DNA from: Acidovorax sp.
GTDB taxonomy: Bacteria > Pseudomonadota > Gammaproteobacteria > Burkholderiales > Burkholderiaceae_C
Direction: 5' to 3'
Assembly: GCA_030150585.1 (NCBI GenBank)
Contig: JASLFM010000283.1
Coordinates: forward strand, 1 to 33,964
DNA length: 33,964 nt
Shown: positions 15,189-22,948 of the stretch, one piece after another
How the letters are laid out: each line of letters begins with the position of its first letter
Numbering within the stretch: position 1 is the stretch's first letter
The notes under the pieces: model-generated
Database searches by the model: none
Told to the model about the DNA's origin: nothing
The model's input: only the letters and a program-made list of their open reading frames with translations
Made by a program: the position numbers and the translations under genes

Positions 15189-16903
15189 TGCCCCTCCCCC
15201 CGTGTTCGGATGTGCGCACGAATGCGCTCGGTCTCGGCTTCATAGGCCTCGCGGAAAGCCCGGCCGAAAATGTCCTGGAAGTCGTCCTCGGCCTCCCGGC
15301 GGATCTCGGCGTAGCGCTCCAGGTACTGCTCCCACAGCCGCGTCTTGCGTACCGAGGGCAACAAGCTGGAGAGCACCGATCCTTTGGCAAGCCGCTCGTC
15401 GAGCAGGTCGGGCGAGAATTTTTGCAGCACCTCCTGCAGTGCGGCCCGGGTGCCGGCGATCACGCCCACCTCGTGGGCCCGCAAATCCTCGAATGCATCG
15501 CGCATGGCCTCATCCCCGCGCATGAAGCCCGGCAAGCGGCTGTGCAACATCTGCTGCAGCGCGGCACCGGGATCACTGAGGAACTTCAGCGGGTTGTTGG
15601 CTTTGGCCGAGATGATGGTGACGCTGGCCTGCAGTTCGCGCTTGGTCGCCGCCCGGGCGGACAGCATGTCCACCGCGCCGGCCGTGGCGCTGCGCAGCAG
15701 GCTGCCGATCATGGCCATCGTTTCGGGCGTGAGCCCCTGGGGCAAGGCCTGCGGAGGCAGCCGTGCGCCTTGCAGAAAAGCCGCGGTGAGCGCCGAGGCA
15801 TCGCCCCCCGGGGGCACGGCAGCCGGGAGCGCGGGTTCCGCCAGGGGCTGCGCAGCAGGCGCTACGCCGCGCGGCGGCTGGAAGGCCGAGCCAATTTCGG
15901 GCACGTTGTCCCGCATGGGGTCGTGCAGCGCCGGCGCTGCGGGTGCAAGGCCGAAGAGCGCGAGCGGGTCGGACTCCCCGGGGCTGCCGGCCTGCAGCAG
16001 CCCCAGGGGATCGGCATCCCCGGCAGCCCCCAGGCCGCCGGCAGGACCAGCGAACAGCGTATCGATCGACGGCGCCTGCAGCCCCTGGTCCACCGGCACC
16101 GAGGACGGCAGCAGGCCCGCCATGGGGTCCGCCGCGTTCCTGTGGGTCTGCGAGGGCAGCTCGAACGGATTGAAATCCTCCGGGATCAGCACGCGGCCCG
16201 GCGGCTGCGGCGCGATGGCGGGTGCCGGCACCGGCGTGGGCGCGGCAGGCGGCGCACCAAAGCCCAGGGCAGCGAACGGGTCATTGGGCTCGGCGGCCAC
16301 GGGCGCTCCCGCCGGCAGCGAGCCGCCCTGGGCCGCAGGCCAGAGGGCAGCCAGAGGGTCGGTGGCCGCAGGCTCCCGTCCCAGCGAGATGGGTACCGCA
16401 GGCGCGGGATTGGCGGCAGGCGCCGCGGAGGCCAGCAGATCAGCCCATGGATCGCCCGTTGAAGGCGTTGCCGCAGGGGTGGATTCTGGAGCGGGAGCCA
16501 GCACGGGCGCCACCACGGGCATTGGCGCGGCAGCCGGCAAGTCCAGGGGTAGCGCAGCGTCCACGGGCAGGTCTGCCGCCATGTCCTCCAGCAGCGCGCG
16601 CAGCACGAAGGGCCCGATCTCGAACATCATGCCCTGGGCCAGCGCCACGGTCTGGCCACAGTCCAGCTCGCGCTCCCCCACCAACACTGGCAACGAGGTG
16701 CTGGCATTGGTCAGCGTCGGCACGCCTGCGGGGAAGGTGATGGCCGCGTGCAAGCGCGACACGCGCCGGTGCCGGTCCTCGAGCACGAGGCTGTTGCCCG
16801 CATCGCGCCCCAGGTTGCCCCCCGGAGGCTCGAAGCGGCAGCGCAAGGGCTCGGGGAGCGGCGTGCCATCGAGTGAGACGACTTCGAGCGTGACCGTAGG
16901 CAT
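15185..16903 (-). CDS. tagH: T6SS-associated FHA-domain protein TagH
   Basis: TagH binds phosphothreonine and relays kinase signals to T6SS assembly. The N-terminal FHA domain (about 1-105) holds GRDAGNSLVLEDRHRRVSRLHA, with GR at 32-33 and SRLH at 49-52. The middle, roughly 110-370, is a Pro/Ala-rich linker with repeated DP(L/F/W)A motifs. The C-terminal 200 residues, with GLTPETMAMIGSLLRSATAGAVDML, NNPLKFLSD, RGDEAMRDAFEDLRAHEVGVIAGTRAAL and RKTRLWEQYLERYAEI, are the TagH-specific domain. At 572 residues it is in the family range. It overlaps pppA and follows the TssQ lipoprotein by 54 nt. Confidence 0.93.
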   Translation of the reverse strand: MPTVTLEVVSLDGTPLPEPLRCRFEPPGGNLGRDAGNSLVLEDRHRRVSRLHAAITFPAGVPTLTNASTSLPVLVGERELDCGQTVALAQGMMFEIGPFVLRALLEDMAADLPVDAALPLDLPAAAPMPVVAPVLAPAPESTPAATPSTGDPWADLLASAAPAANPAPAVPISLGREPAATDPLAALWPAAQGGSLPAGAPVAAEPNDPFAALGFGAPPAAPTPVPAPAIAPQPPGRVLIPEDFNPFELPSQTHRNAADPMAGLLPSSVPVDQGLQAPSIDTLFAGPAGGLGAAGDADPLGLLQAGSPGESDPLALFGLAPAAPALHDPMRDNVPEIGSAFQPPRGVAPAAQPLAEPALPAAVPPGGDASALTAAFLQGARLPPQALPQGLTPETMAMIGSLLRSATAGAVDMLSARAATKRELQASVTIISAKANNPLKFLSDPGAALQQMLHSRLPGFMRGDEAMRDAFEDLRAHEVGVIAGTRAALQEVLQKFSPDLLDERLAKGSVLSSLLPSVRKTRLWEQYLERYAEIRREAEDDFQDIFGRAFREAYEAETERIRAHIRTRGEGQ

Positions 16904-16957
16904 GGATGTTTCCGCCCTGCGTTGGCGCGGTTGCGTGGTTAGTGTGGAGCGCCCCCT

Positions 16958-17437
16958 TTATTTGGCCTGCGCGGCCCGGGCGGAGCGGCGTGCGCGCTCG
17001 AACTCCCGGGTCCACGCAGGGTGGCCTCGCTCGGCGGGCGCGAGCTCGAAGCCCGGGTCGAGCTGGAAGGCCTGCTCGAACGATTTGCGGCACTGCGTGA
17101 CGGCCTTGTTCAGGCATTGCGCGAAGGCCAGTGTCTTGAGCGCCCGCACACGCAGTGGTGTATCGAGCGCGATGTCGGTGGAGGGCGGCGTGAGGAGCCG
17201 GATCGCCAAGCCGTATTCCCCGCGCGCATACGCCGCAAGGCCACTATCGATGGCTTTCTCGCTGAGCGAGGGCTCCGGAGGAGGCGGTGGTGGTGGTGGA
17301 GGCGGCGGTGGCGGCGGCTCAGCCACGGGCGGTGGCGCGGGGGGCGGCTCGGGCGGGGGGGCCGCGCAGGCGGCCAGCAGCAGCGCTGTGGCCAGCAAGG
17401 CCAGGGTGGCGGTTCGCTTGAAAGGGGTGTGCGACAT
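16958..17437 (-). CDS. tssQ: TssQ-type T6SS-associated lipoprotein with polyproline tract
   Basis: The 159-residue product has a signal peptide and lipobox LLLAAC (Cys24), then a Pro-rich stretch, including 14 consecutive prolines, that would span part of the periplasm. The C-terminal domain (SEKAIDSGLAAYARGEYGLAIRLLTPP...ALKTLAFAQCLNKAVTQCRKSFEQAFQLDPGFEL) resembles a TPR-like helical repeat. Such lipoproteins are annotated as TssQ in Comamonadaceae T6SS clusters; their exact role is not settled. ATG 17437 was chosen because GGAGG precedes it at ideal spacing; a longer frame to 17473 lacks this. It lies 16 nt after the kinase gene. Confidence 0.8.
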   Translation of the reverse strand: MSHTPFKRTATLALLATALLLAACAAPPPEPPPAPPPVAEPPPPPPPPPPPPPPEPSLSEKAIDSGLAAYARGEYGLAIRLLTPPSTDIALDTPLRVRALKTLAFAQCLNKAVTQCRKSFEQAFQLDPGFELAPAERGHPAWTREFERARRSARAAQAK

Positions 17438-17453
17438 AGGTGACCTCCAGAAG

Positions 17454-19256
17454 TCAGGGAGCGGCGAACGCATGGCGAATCACCACGCTCTTCCCTGCCG
17501 CGACATCGACGGTGCGCTTCACGCCCGGCGCGGCAGGGTTGCGGATTTCAATCTCGTGGGAGCCCGCAGTCAGCTCCAGGTTGACCAACGGGGGGGAAGT
17601 ACCGCGTTCCACGCCATCCACGAATACCGTGCCCCAGCCGTTCTTGAGTTCGATACGCACCGACCCGCTGGCCTGCACTGCAACAGCGGGGCTGGCGGAA
17701 GCGGGCGCCGCAGCGGCCGGTGCGGTAGCTATGGGGACCGACGCCGTTTCTGCAGGATTGGCCGCCGGCACCGCTTCGGCGGCGGAGGCCTCCGGTGCGG
17801 GCGTTGGCGCTGGCGCCACGGCGGGAGCCGGGGCTGGCGCGACCGGGGCCATCGCAGGTGCCTGCGCCACCGGTGCCTCCTTGGGAGCCTCGCCATGCCC
17901 GCGCGACAGCCACAGCGCAGCAGCACCCGCGACCACCACGGCCCCGGCCGCGACGCCGATCCACAGGCCCCGCGGCGAAGCCGCCGGCATGGCAGCGGGA
18001 GCAGCAGCGGAAGCTCCCGGGACGACCGAGGGCGCCCTAGGTGACACCGGTGCCGGCGCAGGCTCTTGCACCACCCCGACGCCCTCCGCCGCGCCGAATT
18101 GCCGCAGCGGATCCAACCCGCCCTGGCCCGCTTCGACGGGAAGATCCAGCAGATCGATACTGAGCGGCTCTGGAGCGCGGACGGGAGCGGAAGCGGCCAC
18201 CGGCTCCGGCGCGGGCTCAGGCCCCTGCGGGTGGGAGCGTGGGGTGATCAGGGTCGCCAAATAGGCCTCTTCGCTAGAAGCAAGGGCGGGGGCAGGCGCC
18301 GCAGGGGCGGTGGGGGGAACGGCCGGCGCCTGTACCGGCGCTGTGACCGCAGGCGCCGCGGCGCCCCATCCAAGCGCGGCGCGCAGCTCGTCAATGCTCT
18401 GGTAGCGGTCCGCCGGCATGACGGCCAGCGCCTTCATGACCACGGCGCAAAACGGCGCGGAAAAGCGATCGCCCACGAGCTCGCCCACGGGCTTGAGCGG
18501 GTCGCTGATCATGCGCGATATGGCCTGCACCGGGATCTTGCCGGTCATGGCGTGGTAGAGCACACCGCCCACGGCGTAGATGTCGGTCCATGCGCCCTGC
18601 TGCATGGAGCCGTCGTCGGAGTACTGCTCTACAGGCGCGAACCCCGGCTTGAGCACGGTGGTCAGCGCCTGCGTCATGCCGCCGATGATGCGGCGCGCCG
18701 CGCCAAAATCCATGAGTACCGACCTGCCGCCCGGCATCACTAGGATGTTGTCGGGCGCCACATCGCGGTGGTAGCACTTCTCGCGGTGCAGCACGGCGAG
18801 CGCAAGCAGGATGGGGTCGAGGCTCTCGCGCAGCCACTCCTCGGTCACCGCTTCGGGCGTGGAGCGCACGACCTCGCGCAGCGAGGGCCCGCGGTAGTAG
18901 CGCATGGCCATGTAGGCGGAGCCATTGCCCTCCCAGAACCGGAACACCTCGACCAGCGAAGGGTAGGAAAAGCGCGCCAGCATCTTGGCTTCGTTGATGA
19001 AGCTCGACAGCCCGGCCATGAAGGTCTTGCGGTGCTCCTCGGACTTGACCTGCACCGTTCCGTCGGGCGCGCGCTGCGCGAAGGCCGACGGCAGGTACTC
19101 CTTGATCGCCACGATGCGGTCCAGCGATGTGTCGTGGGCGCTGTAGACGATACCGAACCCTCCTTCACCGACCACGCCGGTGATCTCGAATTCGCCCAGT
19201 CGGCTCCCCGTGGGCAGGGCCTGGGAAGCGGTGGAAGCAGGTGATGCTGTGCTCAT
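17454..19256 (-). CDS. Membrane Ser/Thr protein kinase with PEGA domain (PpkA-like, copy 1)
   Basis: This 600-residue kinase probably phosphorylates T6SS components such as TagH. The kinase domain (about 20-298) has the glycine loop GEGGFG at 30-35, K52 in AIKEYLP, E89 in INEAK, HRD at 163-165 with N170, and DFG at 183-185. The catalytic loop reads HRDVAPDN, lacking the usual Lys. A long Pro/Ala-rich linker leads to one membrane helix (GLWIGVAAGAVVVAGAAALWL, 430-450), another Pro/Ala linker and a C-terminal PEGA domain (531-600: VRIELKNGWGTVFVDGVERG...HEIEIRNPAAPGVKRTVDV) on the periplasmic side. It is the second of two tandem, closely similar kinases. Confidence 0.93.
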   Translation of the reverse strand: MSTASPASTASQALPTGSRLGEFEITGVVGEGGFGIVYSAHDTSLDRIVAIKEYLPSAFAQRAPDGTVQVKSEEHRKTFMAGLSSFINEAKMLARFSYPSLVEVFRFWEGNGSAYMAMRYYRGPSLREVVRSTPEAVTEEWLRESLDPILLALAVLHREKCYHRDVAPDNILVMPGGRSVLMDFGAARRIIGGMTQALTTVLKPGFAPVEQYSDDGSMQQGAWTDIYAVGGVLYHAMTGKIPVQAISRMISDPLKPVGELVGDRFSAPFCAVVMKALAVMPADRYQSIDELRAALGWGAAAPAVTAPVQAPAVPPTAPAAPAPALASSEEAYLATLITPRSHPQGPEPAPEPVAASAPVRAPEPLSIDLLDLPVEAGQGGLDPLRQFGAAEGVGVVQEPAPAPVSPRAPSVVPGASAAAPAAMPAASPRGLWIGVAAGAVVVAGAAALWLSRGHGEAPKEAPVAQAPAMAPVAPAPAPAVAPAPTPAPEASAAEAVPAANPAETASVPIATAPAAAAPASASPAVAVQASGSVRIELKNGWGTVFVDGVERGTSPPLVNLELTAGSHEIEIRNPAAPGVKRTVDVAAGKSVVIRHAFAAP

Positions 19257-19299
19257 GGCTTTCGGGGTGAGGAGAGGACGATGGAATGGCCCGCCGCTG

Positions 19300-20886
19300 C
19301 TACTTGAAGGTATGGCTCACCGAGACCGGCGCATCGGCCGAGATCTGGATAGTCTTCTTGAGCGGAGGCGCATTGGGCTTGGCGATCTCGATTTCGTGCG
19401 GCCCCTCCGGTAATTCGAGGCGGCGCATCTGTGTGGCGCTGGAGATACCGCGCGTCACACCGTCGATCGCCACCGAGCCCCATGGCGCGATGGACAGGTT
19501 GAGCACCCCCGTGCGCGCCACCGCAGGCGGGGCCTCTGCCGCAGGTGCTGTGGCCGCCGCGGTTTCGACAGGCGCCGCGGGCGCGGCAGGGGCCGTGGGT
19601 GCGGGCGCTGCTGGCGGGTCCGCGGGTGCTGCGGGCGGCGGGCTGGCCGCCGCGACGGGCGCATCTGGTTTGCCCGACTGGTACCACGCTAGCGCACCGC
19701 CCAATCCCAGCACCAGGACCCCGATCGCCGTGGCCACGCGCCAGTTCAAGGGCGCCGCCTCGGCCTGCGGCCGGTAGGGAGAGGGATCGGCGTCGGCCTG
19801 CAGCGCCGGCTCGTGCTCGGGGACCGCTGCTTGCACCGCAGCAGCCGTCACCGCCGGCGCAGGTGCAGGTGCAGGTACAGGCGCAGTTGTGGGCACCGTG
19901 GCGGCAGCAGGTGCTGTGGGCTCGCCCACGGCGGGCAGGGGCTTGGGAGCCTTGGGCAGCGTGATCGTGAGGGACGGCGCCACCGTCCAGCCAAGCAGGT
20001 CGCGCAGCTCCCGCACGCTCTGCGCGCGATCCTCGACGCGCATGGCCATGGCGCGCGCCACGGCGTCGGAGAAGCGCTCGGAGAACGCGCCGCCCGTCAC
20101 CTCGCTGATCTTGGGCAGGGGATCGGTGATCAGGCGCGAGACGGCCTGCACGGGCGCTTTGCCCGTGGCCATGTGGTAGAGCACGCCACCCAGGGCATAG
20201 ACGTCGGTCCAGGCGCCCTGCTTGAGGGTGCCGTCATCCACGTACTGCTCGATGGGCGCGTAGCCCGGCTTGAGCACCGTGGTGAGCGCCTGCGTGCCGT
20301 CCCCGATGATGCGGCGCGCCGAACCGAAGTCGAGCAGCACCGGGCGGTCGTTCTCGCCGAGCATGATGTTGTCAGGCGCGATGTCGCGGTGGAACACCTG
20401 CTCGCGGTGCAGCATCTCGATCGCATCGAAGATGGGCGCCATGATCTGCGCGATGGCCTCCTCGTCGAAGCCCTGTGGCATGCCCTGCAGCCGCTGGCGC
20501 AGCGTCTCGCCCGCGTAGTAGCGCATGGCCATGTAGGCCGTGCCATTGGCCTCCCAGAAACGGTAAACCTCGACCAGGGCCGGGTGGGCAAACTTGGCGA
20601 GCAGCTTGGCTTCCTTGATGAAGCTCTGCAGCCCCGCATCGAACGTGGCGCGGTGGTTGGCCGCCCTCACCGCGACGCGGACGCCGTCGACCCGCCCCGC
20701 GAAGGCCGCGGGCATGAACTCCTTGAGCGCAACCGTGCGGTCCAGCGAGTTGTCGCGCGCGAGGTAGACGATGCCGAACCCGCCCTCGCCGACCAGCCCC
20801 ACGATCTCGAAGTCCGACACCACCGTGCCAACCGGCAGGCAGTTGGCATGGCTTGCCAGCAGCGAAGACGATGATGAATCAGCCAC
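19300..20886 (-). CDS. Membrane Ser/Thr protein kinase with PEGA domain (PpkA-like, copy 2)
   Basis: This 528-residue protein shares its architecture and most kinase-domain sequence with the next gene. The kinase domain has VGEGGFGIVYLARD, K55, HRD at 166-168 in HRDIAPDN, and DFG at 186-188. A Pro/Ala linker, one membrane helix (about 382-402, WRVATAIGVLVLGLGGALAWY) and a C-terminal PEGA domain (VLNLSIAPWGSVAIDGVTRG...HEIEIAKPNAPPLKKTIQI) follow. I chose the GTG at 20886, with AAAGGG 6 nt before it; an in-frame TTG at 20916 would add 10 residues. The gene lies between the MORN gene and copy 1 (43-nt gap), in one operon. Confidence 0.93.
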   Translation of the reverse strand: MADSSSSSLLASHANCLPVGTVVSDFEIVGLVGEGGFGIVYLARDNSLDRTVALKEFMPAAFAGRVDGVRVAVRAANHRATFDAGLQSFIKEAKLLAKFAHPALVEVYRFWEANGTAYMAMRYYAGETLRQRLQGMPQGFDEEAIAQIMAPIFDAIEMLHREQVFHRDIAPDNIMLGENDRPVLLDFGSARRIIGDGTQALTTVLKPGYAPIEQYVDDGTLKQGAWTDVYALGGVLYHMATGKAPVQAVSRLITDPLPKISEVTGGAFSERFSDAVARAMAMRVEDRAQSVRELRDLLGWTVAPSLTITLPKAPKPLPAVGEPTAPAAATVPTTAPVPAPAPAPAVTAAAVQAAVPEHEPALQADADPSPYRPQAEAAPLNWRVATAIGVLVLGLGGALAWYQSGKPDAPVAAASPPPAAPADPPAAPAPTAPAAPAAPVETAAATAPAAEAPPAVARTGVLNLSIAPWGSVAIDGVTRGISSATQMRRLELPEGPHEIEIAKPNAPPLKKTIQISADAPVSVSHTFK

Positions 20887-20940
20887 GTCGCACCCTTTTG
20901 CTTGTCGTTTTCCCAATCACCCCCAGGGCCTGCGCCTGCG

Positions 20941-22755
20941 CTAGAACGACAGGCCGACCTCCGCCTTGCCCTTGAACTGGGTACTGCCCACCATGCGCGA
21001 GCGAAAGGCCGTGGTCGCAGCGGCCCGGCCTTCGCTGACCAACGCATCAGCGGCGCCCTTGTCGGCGCCCGTCAAAGCGATGTCCGTCACCTGGACCTGC
21101 ACCCCCTCTCGCGCGAGGTTCACGTCCTTGATGCGGCCCTTGACCTCGAACTGGTAGACGACGCGCTGGCAACCCGGCCCCGTTCCGCTCACGCAGTATG
21201 GAAAATCCTGCCGGTAGGCCACCAGACCGCCGATCAGCGCCCTGGCCTGTTCCGCGCGATCGTCAAGGTCCTTGGCCTGCTTGCGCTCCGCGGCCTCCAG
21301 GGCCGCAATCTTCTGCTTGGCCAAGCTGTGGCGTGCGCATTCATCTTCGGGGTAGCTTTCCATGAAGCGGCGCAGGGCCTGCACCGTACGCGCGGCGTTG
21401 TAGGCCTTGGAGCACAGCGTTGCGCGCGAAGCCGCGGGTGCGCCCGGCGGCGGCGCCGCAGCGGACTCGGCCTCGCTGGCGGCAGGCGCGGCGGAGCGGC
21501 TCGGCGCGCTATCGGTCTGGAACGACATGGAGCCCTGCGATGTGGGCTTGCCCGCCTCAAACAGCCCTACGAACTGGTCGCCCGAACCCCAGCGGTAGAT
21601 ACCCTTGCCGTGGGGCACTCCGTCGCGCACCTCGCCCACGTAGGTGTCTCCCGAGGGAAAGCCGATGCGCCCTTCGCCCGTCGCCTGGTCGTTCACCCAG
21701 GAGCCCACATAGGTGCTGCCGTCCGGGAAGCGAATGCTGCCCTGGCCCTGGCGCCGGTCGTCCTGCCACTCGCCCTCATAGCGCAGGCCGCTCTTCCATT
21801 CGGCAATGCCGTGGCCCGAGCGCTTGTTGTGGGCCCAGTCTCCGCTGTACCGGTCGCCCTCGCGGTTGGTCCAGGTGCCCTGGCCGGTGCGCTCCCCCGC
21901 GGCGAATGCGCCTTCGTATACGTCGCCATTGGCAGAGCGCAGCGAGCCACGGCCCGCAGGCAGGTCGGCACTCCACCCACCCGAGTACACGGACTGATTG
22001 GCGAAATACATGGTGCCTTGGCCTTCACGCCTGCCGCGGCGCAGTTCGCCTACGTAACGGTCACCCCCAACCAGCAACCACTCGCCCTGCCCGTCGGGCA
22101 GGCCATCGCGCCAGTCGCCGGAGTAAGACTGCCCATTGGTCCAGGTGAACGTCCCCCGTCCGACCTTCTGGCCGTTCTCCAGGCGCCCCTCGTAGCGCTG
22201 GCCGTCGTGGTATTCCACCACCCCGGTGCCCGAAATCACGCCCCCAGGGCCATTGGTGAAATCGCCGCGGTACACCGCATTGGAGGCACGGATTTCCCGG
22301 CTCACCCCCGGGGCGGTGGACGGCGGTGGGGCAGCGGCGGTTGCAGTTGTAACGACTTGCACCACCTCCGGCCGCCGCACCGTTGGGGCATGCAGTTGCA
22401 CGATCGCGGGGGCTACCTGGCTTTGGCAATCGCTGCTGGCGACGCGGCAATCTTCGTGCTGCTCGGTGCGCACCAGCTGGCCGTCGGCAAAGCGCGCCCG
22501 CAGGATGTAGCGCAACTCGCCTGCGCTGAAACCATAGACATTGCCCACGCCCTGTGCGCGGCCGTCGCTGCACTCCCCGCTCCACGAAACCGTCAGCTGG
22601 TCCAGGGGAGGAAGGCCGAGCAGTTGGCAGCCGGACTTGAGATCCCGGGCTTCCGCAGCCTCTGCAACCTGGGTAGAACCCAGGAAAAGCACCGGCCCCA
22701 CAAGCAGGCTTGCGCACGTTCCAACCCAAGCGTTCACGAAGCGACTGAACTGCAT
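20941..22755 (-). CDS. Exported MORN-repeat protein of the T6SS regulatory arm
   Basis: The 604-residue product has an N-terminal signal peptide (VGTCASLLVGPVLFLGSTQVAEAAEA). From about residue 165 to 400 there are about ten MORN repeats of roughly 23 residues with the YxGxWxxGxxxGxG pattern (YEGRLENGQKVGRGTF, YSGDWRDGLPDGQGEW, YVGELRRGRREGQGTM, YEGEWQDDRRQGQGSI and others). The C-terminal part has a helical segment (LCSKAYNAARTVQALRRFMESYPEDECARHSLAKQKIAALEAAERKQ) and a beta-rich end. ATG 22755 was chosen for its GAGG site and the signal peptide. It is first in the minus T6SS arm, upstream of both kinases. Its function is unknown; a periplasmic scaffold or sensor input is a guess. Confidence 0.87.
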   Translation of the reverse strand: MQFSRFVNAWVGTCASLLVGPVLFLGSTQVAEAAEARDLKSGCQLLGLPPLDQLTVSWSGECSDGRAQGVGNVYGFSAGELRYILRARFADGQLVRTEQHEDCRVASSDCQSQVAPAIVQLHAPTVRRPEVVQVVTTATAAAPPPSTAPGVSREIRASNAVYRGDFTNGPGGVISGTGVVEYHDGQRYEGRLENGQKVGRGTFTWTNGQSYSGDWRDGLPDGQGEWLLVGGDRYVGELRRGRREGQGTMYFANQSVYSGGWSADLPAGRGSLRSANGDVYEGAFAAGERTGQGTWTNREGDRYSGDWAHNKRSGHGIAEWKSGLRYEGEWQDDRRQGQGSIRFPDGSTYVGSWVNDQATGEGRIGFPSGDTYVGEVRDGVPHGKGIYRWGSGDQFVGLFEAGKPTSQGSMSFQTDSAPSRSAAPAASEAESAAAPPPGAPAASRATLCSKAYNAARTVQALRRFMESYPEDECARHSLAKQKIAALEAAERKQAKDLDDRAEQARALIGGLVAYRQDFPYCVSGTGPGCQRVVYQFEVKGRIKDVNLAREGVQVQVTDIALTGADKGAADALVSEGRAAATTAFRSRMVGSTQFKGKAEVGLSF

Positions 22756-22827
22756 GACCGAACCTCGCCCGATGCGGATTGCCCCGAGGGGACCGGCGCG
22801 GCCCACAAGGGGCGCACGCTGGTCAAG

Positions 22828-22856
22828 ATCATGCGTGCTTGTTGCCTGCTTGTAAA
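22828..22856 (-). promoter_or_regulatory. Candidate promoter of the minus T6SS arm
   Basis: On the minus strand TTTACA (22856-22851) is followed after exactly 17 nt by CATGAT (22833-22828), matching the sigma-70 pattern at 5/6 and 4/6 positions. It lies about 75 nt upstream of the MORN gene start. Confidence 0.4.
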
Positions 22857-22879
22857 CCTCTGCCAGATAGGCATATAGT
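22850..22879 (+). promoter_or_regulatory. Candidate promoter of the tssA operon
   Basis: TTGTAA at 22850-22855 and TATAGT at 22874-22879 are 18 nt apart, matching sigma-70 boxes at 4/6 and 5/6 positions. The -10 box lies 70 nt before the tssA GTG. The -35 box overlaps that of the opposite candidate promoter. Confidence 0.45.
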
Positions 22880-22948
22880 TGTTACGCCCGCCGCGCCTCG
22901 GTACCTCTTCCGGTGTCCGTGCGGCCGGGCTGAAGCGGGGGCGCAGCG

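Noticed and set aside
17276..17330. Short tandem GGN repeats that could be read as a DNA repeat
   Set aside because: They are the polyproline codons of tssQ on the minus strand, with mixed third bases.
15345..18044. Plus-strand open frame of 899 codons
   Set aside because: Antisense to tagH, tssQ and the kinase gene; low-complexity Ser/Gly/Ala composition and no domain. The opposite strand carries clear FHA and kinase motifs.
22820..22835. Sigma-54-like site (TGGTCA-N5-ATGC) before tssA
   Set aside because: GG and GC are at the correct distance but TGGCAC and TTGC are poorly matched, and better sigma-70 boxes are present.
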